Part shown: positions 13,954 to 22,358 of the stretch, piece by piece
How positions within the stretch are numbered: the stretch's first letter is position 1
Layout: the number at the start of each line of letters is the position of its first letter
Source of the DNA: an uncultured Clostridia bacterium
GTDB taxonomy: Bacteria; Bacillota; Clostridia; Oscillospirales; CAG-272
Assembly: GCA_944381075.1 (NCBI GenBank)
Contig: CALWJT010000032.1
Coordinates: 1 to 38,288 of the forward strand
Length of the DNA stretch: 38,288 bases
Direction: 5' to 3'
The notes under the pieces: generated by a model
Databases searched by the model: none
What the model was told of the DNA's origin: nothing
Seen by the model: only the letters and a program-made list of their open reading frames with translations
Made by a program: the position numbers and the translations under genes

Positions 13954-14607
13954 ATGAAGTGGAAAACCGTGATGTTCACAGGAGACAGCGTCACCGACTG
14001 CGGTCGTGCGCGTCCGGTCGGAGGATACGGCTTCGGTACGATCGGAGACAGCTATCTTGCGAGAATCTTTATCGATACATGGGCGGATATGCCGAATCAT
14101 TCCATTCGGTATCTCAATTCGGCAACCAGCGGAAATACCTCGGGCATGCTGCTTGCAAGGTTCGAAGAAGAGGTGCTGTCCTACCAGCCGGCATATGTAT
14201 TCATTATGATCGGCATCAACGACGTCTGGCGCCATTTCGACGGCGGCGCCCTGAAAGAAGAGCCGAGCTCCGTCGAGCAGACCATCGGCAACATGGAGAC
14301 GATGATCGAAAAAACACAGAAAAGCGGTGCGGTCCCCGTTATTTTGTCCCCGTTCTTTCTGGAAACCGACAAAAAAGACCAGATGCGCATGATGTGCGAC
14401 AGGATCAACGCCGGATATCGGGCGCTCGCAGAAAAATACCATATCGGCTACATCGATATCCAGTCTGCACTGGACGCATATGTGCAGGCAGTCGGCTCCT
14501 CCTATCTTCTCTCCGGAGACAGAGTCCATCCCAAAGCGCTCGGCTGCGCGCTGATCGCCAAGACCATTTACCGCCATCCGGCGTTCCGTGCCATTTTGGA
14601 TGACTGA
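13954..14607 (+). CDS. SGNH/GDSL-family hydrolase
   Basis: 217-aa cytoplasmic esterase/lipase-like protein. The four SGNH blocks are visible: FTGDSVTDCG (nucleophile Ser12), NSATSGNTSG (Gly block), IMIGINDVW (Asn block) and GDRVHPKALG (Asp and His). There is no signal peptide. Such enzymes remove acyl groups, often from sugars. GGAGG lies 7 nt before the ATG. The stop codon overlaps the start of the FkbM-type methyltransferase by 8 nt, so the two are coupled. Together they suggest trimming and methylation of a saccharide or lipid. The substrate is unknown. Confidence 0.88.
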   Translation: MKWKTVMFTGDSVTDCGRARPVGGYGFGTIGDSYLARIFIDTWADMPNHSIRYLNSATSGNTSGMLLARFEEEVLSYQPAYVFIMIGINDVWRHFDGGALKEEPSSVEQTIGNMETMIEKTQKSGAVPVILSPFFLETDKKDQMRMMCDRINAGYRALAEKYHIGYIDIQSALDAYVQAVGSSYLLSGDRVHPKALGCALIAKTIYRHPAFRAILDD

Positions 14608-15712
14608 CGCATCGAACCTCCCCGACAGGGACCTTTGGGACAGGCTAAAGACCATCGGCCGGCCAATCATCATCTACGGCATGGGAAACGGCGCGGACAA
14701 AATTCTCGCTGTCCTTGCGGAAAAAGGGATCGCCGTATCCGATTTTTTCGCCTCCGAAGGCTTTGTGAGGGGCCACTGCTTTCATGGCAAGCGCGTACTC
14801 TCCTTTCGGGAAATCCAGGAAAAATACAAGGAGTTCGTCATCCTGCTCGCGTTCGGATCCTCGCTTGACGACGTAATGGCGCAGGTCCGCCGGCTTGCCG
14901 CACAGCATCCTCTGTTTGCTCCCGACGTCCCCGTCTGCGGCAGCGAGCTTTTTGACAGCGGATTTTTTCAGAAGAATCGATCCCTCTTTGAAAAAACCCG
15001 CGCACTGCTTGCCGACGAGCGCTCGCGCCATGTCTTTGACAATGTGATCTCCTATAAGCTCTCCGGCGACATCGCCTATCTCGCGAGCGCCGATACCCCG
15101 CAGGAGGAGGCGTTCGCGCATCTGCTCCACGGCGGCTATACCGCCTATGCCGACCTCGGCGCCTACACAGGAGATACCGTGAAAGAAATGCTCGTCCGTT
15201 TTCCGAGTATCCGAAGGGTGATCGCCTTTGAACCGTCCGCAAAACCATACCGCAAGCTTGCCGCATACTGCGGGACGCTTGCGGGCATCGAGTGTTGCCT
15301 ATACCCTGTCGGCGCCTGGGATACAAAAACGGAAATGCTCCTCTCTGACGCAGGCGGACGCAATTCCGCTGTCCGAACGGACCCCCGTGCTTCGGGTAAA
15401 AAGACGGCGAGCGGCGCCCTTCTGCACACCGTGTCCTGCGATTCACTGGATCACTGCGCCGCACTTTGCGCAGAAAAGCTGCTGATCAAATATGATGTGG
15501 AAGGCTCTGAGCGGGAGGCTTTTCTCGGCAGCCTTGAAACCATTGGAAAGAACCGTACGGAGCTTATCGTTTCGGCCTATCACAGAAGCCGCGACCTGTT
15601 TGAGCTTCCGCTGCTCATCCACGAAAAAATGCCGCAGCACCGCCTGTTTCTGCGCAAGCATCCCTATATCCCGGCATGGGACGTCAATTTGTATGTCTGC
15701 ACGTCCGAATAA
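14600..15712 (+). CDS. FkbM-family methyltransferase
   Basis: 370-aa protein. The N-terminal 130 residues include a Rossmann-like start (IIIYGMGNGADKILAVL) as in nucleotide-binding modules that often precede sugar-modifying enzymes. The C-terminal part (about 190-370) is an FkbM/Methyltransf_21 SAM-dependent methyltransferase: YADLGAYTGDTVKEML (motif I), VIAFEPSAKPYRKL, then DSLDH and IKYDVEGSEREAF. The start ATG at 14600 overlaps the SGNH hydrolase stop. Such enzymes O-methylate sugars or polyketide-like products. The substrate is not evident. Confidence 0.85.
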   Translation: MTDASNLPDRDLWDRLKTIGRPIIIYGMGNGADKILAVLAEKGIAVSDFFASEGFVRGHCFHGKRVLSFREIQEKYKEFVILLAFGSSLDDVMAQVRRLAAQHPLFAPDVPVCGSELFDSGFFQKNRSLFEKTRALLADERSRHVFDNVISYKLSGDIAYLASADTPQEEAFAHLLHGGYTAYADLGAYTGDTVKEMLVRFPSIRRVIAFEPSAKPYRKLAAYCGTLAGIECCLYPVGAWDTKTEMLLSDAGGRNSAVRTDPRASGKKTASGALLHTVSCDSLDHCAALCAEKLLIKYDVEGSEREAFLGSLETIGKNRTELIVSAYHRSRDLFELPLLIHEKMPQHRLFLRKHPYIPAWDVNLYVCTSE

Positions 15713-15726
15713 AGTCAAAATTCTGC

Positions 15727-15761
15727 AAAAAATTTCCGGCGCAGGCAAAATACGCCGGAAA
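15727..15761 (-). terminator. Terminator of the manA/P-loop kinase operon
   Basis: Nine-bp arms (TTTCCGGCG at 15733-15741 and CGCCGGAAA at 15753-15761) followed on the minus strand by six T. It is 9 nt beyond the kinase stop codon and also faces the end of the convergent methyltransferase gene. Confidence 0.75.
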
Positions 15762-15769
15762 GACTCCCG

Positions 15770-16303
15770 TCAAAGAGAAAGCTTCTCCATTCCCCTCTCA
15801 AGGGATGCCTGATAGTCTCCGTCTATCAAAATATATGGACAGCCATGCTGCCTGCACCTTTGCAGGTTCGCCCTGTTTTCCGAAATCAGCGCGTCCGGCG
15901 AAAGCCCCGAATCCTCCATGCGCTGCTCGATTGTGGAAGCATGGGCCTGAATATCGGAAAAGTGGGAGAGAATATACGCCTCCGACATGATAAGACAAAC
16001 ATATGCGATGGCCTCTTTTTCCCTTTCCTCAAATGACGCTTTCCAGTCGAATGGGATATAGACGCCCTCTACGATCAAATTCTGTCCGTTTTCGATTGCC
16101 GTTTTAATCATTTCGCGCACGATCGGCCAAAGATACGCCTCAAGTGCCTCGTCGTCCTCCGGCGTCAATGCGGTATTGCCGCTGCGGATGAGTCCCATTT
16201 TCAAATGGTCGATCGAAACATACGGATAATGATATTTTTCCAGCAGACGCTGAGAAAGCGCGGTTTTGCCCGTATGCGTCGCGCCGGCAATTAAAATAAC
16301 CAT
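15770..16303 (-). CDS. Small P-loop kinase-like ATPase
   Basis: 177-aa protein with Walker A GATHTGKT at 7-14, followed by the VSIDHLKMGLIRSG segment typical of adenylate-kinase-like small-molecule kinases, and NGQNLIVEGVYIP near 80. The C-terminal end has a helical lid-like part rich in charged residues. The start at 16303 has GGGAG 7 nt upstream, while the earlier TTG at 16321 is unlikely. It lies 24 nt after manA on the same strand and is probably co-transcribed. The phosphate acceptor is unknown, and the manA link hints at a sugar-related substrate only by context. Confidence 0.72.
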   Translation of the reverse strand: MVILIAGATHTGKTALSQRLLEKYHYPYVSIDHLKMGLIRSGNTALTPEDDEALEAYLWPIVREMIKTAIENGQNLIVEGVYIPFDWKASFEEREKEAIAYVCLIMSEAYILSHFSDIQAHASTIEQRMEDSGLSPDALISENRANLQRCRQHGCPYILIDGDYQASLERGMEKLSL

Positions 16304-16327
16304 ATACGTCTCCCTTTTCAAGCCGCA

Positions 16328-17260
16328 TTACCGCGTCGACATAATGAGCTCTGCGCCGTCCGAAACGGAAAATTTGCCAAAGCCGGCAGGGATAAAAATA
16401 CTTTCGCCCTTGCGAACGGACATCTCTCCTCCCTGCCATCTGAGCGCCGCGCCGCCGTCAAGACACAGCAGATGAATGAAGCTTTCCGGCCCCGCCGCCA
16501 TGGAAAAGGCGCCCGCTCTATGATATACGGTAAAGAATCCGCATTTTGCAAGCATCCCCTGCGCAGGGTCCGATTCGGCACGCACGGACAGCGGATGCGG
16601 GATCTTCTCAATCACCGCGAGCGCATCCTCCACATGGAGCGCGCGCAGCCTGCCGTCTGCGCCGCGCCGGTTGTAATCGTAGACACGGTATGTGATGTTG
16701 GAATTCTGCTGGATCTCGGCAATGAGAAGTCCGCGGCAGATGGCATGTACCGTCCCCGACGGGATAAAATACACCTCGCCCTTTTTGACAGGAACATAGT
16801 TCATCATCTGCGGAAGCGTTCCCGACGCAATGGCCGCCCGAAGCGCTTCTGTCGTGTAGTCCTGTTTCAGCCCATAGATGATCTTGGCATCCGGCGCCGC
16901 GTCCACGATATACCACATCTCCGTTTTGCCGAGGTCGTCCGTATGCGCCGCGGCATATTCGTCGTCGGGATGCACCTGGATGGAAAGGTCATCCTCGGCA
17001 TCGATCAGCTTGATAAGAAGCGGGAAGCGTTTTCCGTCCCAGCCGGAAAAAACCTCGTCGCGGTGCGCGGCAAGATAATCGGAGAGCAGCATGTTATCGT
17101 ATTTTCCCCCGCAGATGGTACAGGTCCCGTCCGCACGGTCGGCAAGCTCCCACGATTCCGCGATTTTTTCCCCGGGCGTGCCCTTGCCGTATTCGCGGGC
17201 AAGGCGCTCCCCGCCCCAAATGATTTTTTTTGTTACTGAACGAAGCTTCAAAGGTTCCAT
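16328..17260 (-). CDS. manA: Mannose-6-phosphate isomerase, class I
   Basis: 310-aa zinc enzyme interconverting mannose-6-phosphate and fructose-6-phosphate. Zinc ligands are seen as Gln95 and His97 in SIQVHPDD, Glu114 in GKTEMWY and His172 in SGTVHAI. ESWELADRADG and YRVYDYNRRG are also class I hallmarks. Length fits the short Firmicutes form. AGGAG lies just before the ATG at 17260. The promoter at 17301-17329 is divergent from the homocysteine methyltransferase gene. It is the first gene of a two-gene operon with the small kinase. Confidence 0.95.
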   Translation of the reverse strand: MEPLKLRSVTKKIIWGGERLAREYGKGTPGEKIAESWELADRADGTCTICGGKYDNMLLSDYLAAHRDEVFSGWDGKRFPLLIKLIDAEDDLSIQVHPDDEYAAAHTDDLGKTEMWYIVDAAPDAKIIYGLKQDYTTEALRAAIASGTLPQMMNYVPVKKGEVYFIPSGTVHAICRGLLIAEIQQNSNITYRVYDYNRRGADGRLRALHVEDALAVIEKIPHPLSVRAESDPAQGMLAKCGFFTVYHRAGAFSMAAGPESFIHLLCLDGGAALRWQGGEMSVRKGESIFIPAGFGKFSVSDGAELIMSTR

Positions 17261-17300
17261 AATTTCTCCTCTATGTAAATCCAAAAAATCTACTGTCATG

Positions 17301-17329
17301 ATTATACCAAGGAATCGGCAGAAATTCAA
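17301..17329 (-). promoter_or_regulatory. Predicted manA promoter
   Basis: On the minus strand TTGAAT (17324-17329), 17-bp spacer ending in TGG, TATAAT (17301-17306). It is 40 nt before the manA ATG. Confidence 0.65.
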
Positions 17330-17351
17330 CCTTCAGAAAGGAAAAAGCCGG

Positions 17352-18575
17352 ATGTCACATCTTCCGGCCGAAAATTCTCCCATGGCTGCACGCTCTATGA
17401 ACGGATATTATCCCGCCTTTCCCTTTCCTCTTCCGCTGCTGCTCGACGGCGCGACCGGCACCGCGATGATCCGGGCCGGCATGCCGGCGGGCGTTTGTCC
17501 GGAAAAATGGATCTTAGAGCATCCCGAGCCTCTCATCCGTCTCCAAAAGCGTTATCTTTCCGCCGGCTCGGACGCGGTGCTTTCGCCCACCTTTGGCGCG
17601 AACCGGACGCTTCTGTCCCGATATTCACTGGCCGACGAGACCATTTCAATGAACGCATCTCTCGCCGCCCTGTCGCGCAAAGCGGCGGGGAATGCACTCG
17701 TCGGCGGAGATCTTTCCCCTACAGGAGCTTATCTTTATCCGTCGGGAAGCACGGATTTCGATGAGCTTGTCTCGATCTATGCGGAACAGGCGGCGGCGCT
17801 TTCCTCTTTCGTGGATTTCTTTATGATCGAAACCAATATGGACCTTGCCTGCACACGCGCCGCCGTGCTCGGTGTCAGGAAAGCCTCAAAAAAGCCTACA
17901 TTTGTCACGATGACGGTGACAAACGCAGGCATGACCATGTCCGGGGATACACCGCAGGCGTGTCTGCTCACGCTGTCGGAGCTCGGCATTTCTGCCTTCG
18001 GTCTCAACTGCTCGACCGGTCCTTCCGAAATGTCACGGCACATCACGCCCCTGCTCCCGCTTTCCCTTGCGCTCGGGATTCCGCTCATCGCCAAGCCGAA
18101 CGCCGGCCCGCAGCCTTCCCGCGCGGAAAGTCCCGCCGCCTTTGCAGACGCCTGCGAAAAAATGCTTTCGTGCGGCGTTGGCATCCTCGGCGGATGCTGC
18201 GGCACCGATGAGCGCCATATTGCCGCGCTGAAAACGCTCGTCGACCGATGGGACGGGGAGACTTTTCCATCCGGCATCTCCCTTCCGGATACGGCAATGA
18301 TGGCGTCCAACGCGCGCCAGATCGTGCCTATTCAAAGGGATTCCCTGCCGGCTCCGCTCGTTCCCAGCGAAGATTTTCCCAATAATGCCGCAGAAATGGC
18401 GGACAGGCATGGCTTTCTTTATATACGTATGGATTCGCGCGCACAGGCGGACACCGTTCTGGAGGAGGCGCCGTTTCTCCCTGTCCCGCTTTGCCTTTGC
18501 GGGAACGCGGACGCCATCGCGTTTTTCCGGAAGCGCTTCTGCGGAAAGGCGCCCGTCATCGAAGTGCTTTCCTAA
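17352..18575 (+). CDS. Homocysteine S-methyltransferase family protein
   Basis: 407-aa protein of the homocysteine S-methyltransferase (MetH N-domain) family, which moves a methyl group onto homocysteine at a zinc site. Seen are LLDGATGTAMIRAG, the zinc Cys220 in FGLNCSTG and the Cys282-Cys283 pair in GGCCGTDERH. The first 25 residues look like a non-conserved extension and the last 100 are family-variable. The start at 17352 has AAAGGA about 9 nt upstream, while M at about 17385 could also serve. No B12-binding or folate domain is present, so the methyl donor is not clear. The gene converges with, and overlaps by 20 bp, the lipoprotein gene at 18556. Confidence 0.85.
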   Translation: MSHLPAENSPMAARSMNGYYPAFPFPLPLLLDGATGTAMIRAGMPAGVCPEKWILEHPEPLIRLQKRYLSAGSDAVLSPTFGANRTLLSRYSLADETISMNASLAALSRKAAGNALVGGDLSPTGAYLYPSGSTDFDELVSIYAEQAAALSSFVDFFMIETNMDLACTRAAVLGVRKASKKPTFVTMTVTNAGMTMSGDTPQACLLTLSELGISAFGLNCSTGPSEMSRHITPLLPLSLALGIPLIAKPNAGPQPSRAESPAAFADACEKMLSCGVGILGGCCGTDERHIAALKTLVDRWDGETFPSGISLPDTAMMASNARQIVPIQRDSLPAPLVPSEDFPNNAAEMADRHGFLYIRMDSRAQADTVLEEAPFLPVPLCLCGNADAIAFFRKRFCGKAPVIEVLS

Positions 18576-19002
18576 TATCCTCGTTCCGGTCCGTGCAGAT
18601 CAGATATACATATACGCCGTCGGCATATACGACGGCGTTCTCTTTTTTCTCTGCACGACGCCGGAAAAGATTCATCACCTCTTCCCGGTGCGAACGGTCA
18701 CAAAGCTTTGCCACAACGATTTCATGCTCGGTAAAGTGCCGGGAAGTATAGACGGCGCAGGAGACGACATACTGAAACGCCGGCACGCCGTATCCATCCG
18801 AGAACATTCTTTCGATCAGGGAATCCGTCAGAGGATATTCCGCTCCCTGAGCATCGCTGTATACGACGCCGGCGGGAAGCTCGAAACGGGACAGCAGACC
18901 GCACAGCACCTGTTCCGCATCGCCCCTGTCTTCCCAAGGCGATGCTGTACAGGAAACGAGGAAAACAGCCGCGATCATAAGAAGCAAGATACGAAATTTC
19001 AT
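18556..19002 (-). CDS. Small lipoprotein of unknown function
   Basis: 148-aa secreted lipoprotein. The signal peptide MKFRILLLMIAAVFLVSC ends in a lipobox, with Cys18 as the expected lipidated residue. The mature part is hydrophilic with mixed beta strands (HEIVVAKLCDRSHREEVMNL, AVVYADGVYVYLICTDR) and resembles DUF4358-type proteins as I recall them, but this is tentative. The ATG at 19002 directly follows the T-run of a terminator hairpin, and the ribosome site GGGAGAG is in that hairpin's 3' arm. The 3' end overlaps the convergent methyltransferase gene. Confidence 0.72.
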   Translation of the reverse strand: MKFRILLLMIAAVFLVSCTASPWEDRGDAEQVLCGLLSRFELPAGVVYSDAQGAEYPLTDSLIERMFSDGYGVPAFQYVVSCAVYTSRHFTEHEIVVAKLCDRSHREEVMNLFRRRAEKKENAVVYADGVYVYLICTDRNEDIRKALR

Positions 19003-19006
19003 AAAA

Positions 19007-19047
19007 AAATCACTCTCCCGTTCATTTTATGACGGGATGAGTGATTT
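19007..19047 (-). terminator. Terminator hairpin containing the next gene's ribosome site
   Basis: Minus-strand hairpin with arms 19032-19047 and 19007-19021 (AAATCACTC...ACGGGA type pairing) and a seven-T run that touches the ATG of the lipoprotein gene. The 3' arm includes GGGAGAG, the only ribosome site for that gene. It could end the DUF5685 operon, limit lipoprotein translation, or both. Confidence 0.65.
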
Positions 19048-19580
19048 TATTTCAGGTATTTCCGGATTTTATTCCGGTATCTTTTCAGATAAATCAAAAC
19101 GAGTCTCGTATACAAAATATCGCAGATGACAAAAACGGCATTGGCAAGAAGCAGGTAAGCCGCAATCATCCATCCGGCCGAAAGCCCGAAGCGATTTTCC
19201 GTTGTAAATCCAAGCAGCTCCCATCCGAAATAGCCGACGGCTGCGGCAGCCGCGTTAAAAAGCAGCAGCTTGGGTATCCAGGAAATCCACTTTCCGAGCC
19301 GTTCAAAAAGGAATTTTGTCACCGGCATATAGCCGAACAGCGCCGCATAAAGAAGCGCCGGCGCTTTGTTGGGAAGAAGCAGGAGCGACAAAAGCGAGGT
19401 GACAAGCCATACGGAGAGTGCAGAAGAATACCCCAGCTCCGCCGTGCAAAAAAGGATCAGAAAAGAAGCGAGGATCGCCACCGAAAGGTCAAGTACGTCA
19501 ACAAGCGCGCCCAGATATAGGATGACCACGCCAAAAGCCGCAAGCAGGGCGGATACCGCAATTTTTTTTGTCTTTTTCAT
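19047..19580 (-). CDS. Conserved integral membrane protein
   Basis: 177-aa protein with about five membrane segments (roughly 8-30, 33-50, 55-75, 78-95, 108-130 and 135-160) and a basic C-terminus (KRYRNKIRKYLK). It starts at MKKTKKIAVS, 2 nt after the DnaJ-like gene's stop, and this start is preferred to an earlier one inside that gene. The pattern of short loops and a positive tail resembles small substrate-binding membrane subunits such as ECF S components, but I cannot assign it. It is the last gene of the DUF5685/DnaJ-like set. Confidence 0.65.
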   Translation of the reverse strand: MKKTKKIAVSALLAAFGVVILYLGALVDVLDLSVAILASFLILFCTAELGYSSALSVWLVTSLLSLLLLPNKAPALLYAALFGYMPVTKFLFERLGKWISWIPKLLLFNAAAAAVGYFGWELLGFTTENRFGLSAGWMIAAYLLLANAVFVICDILYTRLVLIYLKRYRNKIRKYLK

Positions 19581-19582
19581 AC

Positions 19583-20182
19583 TCAACAGCAGGATATGAG
19601 ATCGCCGCCGCAGCATTCACAGCAGCAGTCCGCGCAAAGGAGCCCGCCGCAGAGATTGCATACGGCGTCATCGCCGTTCGATCGTCTCGTCGTCGAAGTA
19701 TGGTTGCGGATATTTTCTGCCGCCGCACGGTATTCGTCATTGGAGGGATCCAGCCGGCACGCATTATCAAAATACTTGGCCGCCTCAAAATACCATCCCC
19801 GTCCGGCAAATACACACCCCTTCAGATAATACCACTCGGCATTTCTCTCCCCCGCGGGAACCGCATTGAGCTGGATATCCGCCTCATAATAATTCTGCTG
19901 GGCGATATAGCTGCGAATCCCGGCAAAGCCGCCCCCATATTCTCTTCCGCCGTTCTCGGCGTCTCCATAATAGGAACTGCCGGAGGAGGATTTTCTCATT
20001 TTCTGGATGGTTTCATACGCCTCGTTGATTTCCTTCATTTTTTCATCGGCAAGCTCGGAAAGAGGCGTATTGGCGTAATTGTCAGGATGATATTTTCTTG
20101 CAAGCTCACGATAAGCCTTTTTGACTTCTTCGTCGCTTGCATTGCGGTCGATGCCAAGTACTTTATACGGATCCTTCGCCAT
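19583..20182 (-). CDS. DnaJ-domain protein with a Cys-rich tail
   Basis: 199-aa protein. J domain at 1-65: DPYKVLGIDRNASDEEVKKA with HPD at 32-34, so it should stimulate a DnaK-type ATPase. Residues 95-160 have a TPR-like pattern (ADIQLNAVPAGERNAEWYYL, GRGWYFEAAKYFDNAC). The last 30 residues hold about ten Cys (CNLCGG, CADCCCECCGG, SCC), probably metal-binding. It lacks the G/F and zinc domains of full DnaJ. It overlaps the DUF5685 gene by 20 bp, so they are coupled, and the same trio recurs in related Clostridia as I recall. Confidence 0.85.
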   Translation of the reverse strand: MAKDPYKVLGIDRNASDEEVKKAYRELARKYHPDNYANTPLSELADEKMKEINEAYETIQKMRKSSSGSSYYGDAENGGREYGGGFAGIRSYIAQQNYYEADIQLNAVPAGERNAEWYYLKGCVFAGRGWYFEAAKYFDNACRLDPSNDEYRAAAENIRNHTSTTRRSNGDDAVCNLCGGLLCADCCCECCGGDLISCC

Positions 20183-21044
20183 CCGTTTTCTCCTTTCCGA
20201 CTGCCATGGAAAGTGCGCTCTCCATGCCGTCTTCGATAATATTTTCTATACATCTGCGCAGCAGCAGGCGGTCCTCAAAATCGATCAGCAGGACAGAACG
20301 CGCGATCGCATCTGTCTCCATCGACAGCACGCCCCGCATCATCGTCCTTCGGAAATCTTCCATCTGTGCTTCCTCCGGAAACGCATATAAAAACGGATTG
20401 TAGGAGCCGCTTTTCTTGTCCTGCGGATAATCGCATACGGCGTCTGCCAGATAGACCCAGCGTCCCGTATGGAGTCCGATCTCCTGCGCAATGGCAGCCT
20501 CTCTTGTCTCAAGTCCGCAGGCGAGCAGCGTCCCCAGCATCCTTCCGAAGCAATCGGCCGGCATATCCGGGATCGGACACCGCTCTTTTTCCAAAGATGA
20601 TATCTCCCTCATCGCCTCGCCAACAACGCTGTCGGCCGTTTCATATACGCGCATCGATCTGCGCCTCATTGCCGACGCGCAGGGGGACAGCACGGCGGCG
20701 CCAAGCTTCTTGGCGCCGTGCTCATCCGCCCGCGTATCCTGTAATTTATAATATACAAGAATCGCGCTGATATACGCCGCATACTCCAACGATGCGTTGT
20801 CACACATCATAGGACGGGCACGCATCGGATGCGCCGCACACCGCTTTCGCCGAATGGAAATATCCTCTCCAGACAGAGCAAGCCGCAAAAGCGCAAAGAA
20901 CGTCATATCATAGCTGAGCGTCGCGCGGGATATCTCTCCCGTATGCCTTTTCATGGAACGGCAAAGACCGCAGTAAACGCTCCGGTAGTATTCATACTCC
21001 TTTACCCGCAGGTTCGGAATAAAGGGCTTTACAAATCCAAACAC
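20163..21044 (-). CDS. DUF5685 family protein
   Basis: 293-aa soluble protein with VYCGLCRSMKRHTG near residues 24-37, a Cys-x-x-Cys pair, and a later aspartate-rich segment LADAVCDYPQDKKSGSYNPF typical of this family. Further Cys and His residues are spread along the chain, so metal binding is likely. The function is unknown. The 3' end overlaps the DnaJ-like gene, and the two plus the membrane protein form an operon. This conserved pairing suggests a common task, possibly assembly of a metal-binding complex, but that is inference. Confidence 0.75.
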   Translation of the reverse strand: MFGFVKPFIPNLRVKEYEYYRSVYCGLCRSMKRHTGEISRATLSYDMTFFALLRLALSGEDISIRRKRCAAHPMRARPMMCDNASLEYAAYISAILVYYKLQDTRADEHGAKKLGAAVLSPCASAMRRRSMRVYETADSVVGEAMREISSLEKERCPIPDMPADCFGRMLGTLLACGLETREAAIAQEIGLHTGRWVYLADAVCDYPQDKKSGSYNPFLYAFPEEAQMEDFRRTMMRGVLSMETDAIARSVLLIDFEDRLLLRRCIENIIEDGMESALSMAVGKEKTDGEGSV

Positions 21045-21055
21045 AAAGCGATCCG

Positions 21056-22264
21056 TCAGGAACTCGAGCCCATGATGCTTGCCAAATACTGCTGATAATA
21101 CAGGTCTGCATAGGTAGAGAGGAAGGTATCCTCCATCGTGTACTCCGCAGCGATCGTCGTATCTACGGTAATTTGATCGAAATACGTTTCGATGTAGTTC
21201 TCGTACTTATCCATCATAACGGCATCTTCATAGTCCTCAAACATCTCGAGATAATCCTCGTCCTCATATACGGCAGGCTTCAGCTCTACCCGCTTTACGA
21301 TATACTGATATCTGTCGCTGTTGACGCTGATAACCTCGTCGGTATATTCGCCGACCTCAAGATCCTTGATCGCTTCGGTCACGGTGCTGTCGATAAAGGT
21401 CCCCTCCTTCAGCACAAACATGCCCTCGGGGAACTCTACAGAATAATAGGCATCGGAATATTCCGCAATCATATCCTCGAAGCTCGCCCCGTCTTCCAGC
21501 TCATCGAGAATGAGCTGCCCCAGTGTCTGTTTTTCTTCCTTCTCTTCTGTGGTCAGCTCCTCGGTCTCATACTCTTCGAGCTCGACCTCATTGCCGTCCT
21601 CGTCCTCTTCGGTTGCGACGACACGGTTGCCGTCCTCATCGCGCTTTACCTTGTTCTCCATATCCAGCATGATGAACTGGTAGCCGACGTAGTTTTCCGT
21701 ATAATAAGTCTCCAGGTCCTCCGCCGTCACCTTATATTCGCCGTTTTCACCGCAGAGGAATTCGGAGACCGCCTCCGAACGGGCGACCATCATCATATAC
21801 ACATTGTAATAGTCGGAAGCCGTATAGCCAAAGTACTGCTTATAAGCGCCTCTGCCGCCGTAAAGCTCATTCTGGGTCTTGATGCTGGATTTATATCCGT
21901 CGATCTTGTCCTCGGAAATCGAAAGCCCGTTCACATCGAACAAATATTTTTCCACGAGAACGGCACGCATCTGGTCCATCACAAGGTTCTTGTAAAATTC
22001 CTCATAGGTCTCGCCGTCCTCCGTCTCCTTGCCCCAGAAGGAGGAATTGTCCGTGCTTCTTGTCACAAGGCTCGCACAGCAGATGTCAAGCTTGCGGATC
22101 TTCATTAAAAGCTCCAGCTCATCGGTATCGATCGTATAGGTTTTTCCGTCTATCGTCAAAGACATCAGCGTGCGCGCCGAGCCGCAGCCGGCAAGCACCG
22201 CGACAAGGATAGAGGCACAAAGCGCAGCAGCCAACAGCTTCAGAAACAAACTTCGTTTTTTCAT
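21056..22264 (-). CDS. SurA/PrsA-like lipoprotein (foldase-type)
   Basis: 402-aa lipoprotein: signal peptide 1-26 with lipobox LAGC and Cys27. The N-terminal part (about 40-150) is helical with LVMDQMRAVLVEKYLFDVNG, as in the SurA N domain, and a region near 270-345 (LILDELEDGASFEDMIAEYS, VGEYTDEVISVNSDRYQYIV) resembles a parvulin-type isomerase domain. A very acidic insert (about 200-245) includes a Glu-rich EETEE-like patch. It is probably an extracellular chaperone for secreted proteins, though no catalytic residue was verified. It has its own promoter at 22330-22358. Confidence 0.75.
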   Translation of the reverse strand: MKKRSLFLKLLAAALCASILVAVLAGCGSARTLMSLTIDGKTYTIDTDELELLMKIRKLDICCASLVTRSTDNSSFWGKETEDGETYEEFYKNLVMDQMRAVLVEKYLFDVNGLSISEDKIDGYKSSIKTQNELYGGRGAYKQYFGYTASDYYNVYMMMVARSEAVSEFLCGENGEYKVTAEDLETYYTENYVGYQFIMLDMENKVKRDEDGNRVVATEEDEDGNEVELEEYETEELTTEEKEEKQTLGQLILDELEDGASFEDMIAEYSDAYYSVEFPEGMFVLKEGTFIDSTVTEAIKDLEVGEYTDEVISVNSDRYQYIVKRVELKPAVYEDEDYLEMFEDYEDAVMMDKYENYIETYFDQITVDTTIAAEYTMEDTFLSTYADLYYQQYLASIMGSSS

Positions 22265-22329
22265 TTTTCATTCTCCTTAAAATGTTTGTCATACGAAAAA
22301 TCGACACGGGGTGTGATTTTCATTTCAAT

Positions 22330-22358
22330 ATTATACATGGCAAACGCAAAAAAATCTA
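22330..22358 (-). promoter_or_regulatory. Predicted promoter of the SurA/PrsA-like gene
   Basis: On the minus strand TATAAT (22330-22335) lies 17 bp after TAGATT (22353-22358). The -35 region shares AAAAAGTGTAGAT with the ppdK promoter. It overlaps the mfd stop codon. Confidence 0.55.

Noticed and set aside
16472-17239. 255-aa plus-strand frame opposite manA
   Set aside because: Shadow of manA; the zinc motifs of manA are intact on the other strand.
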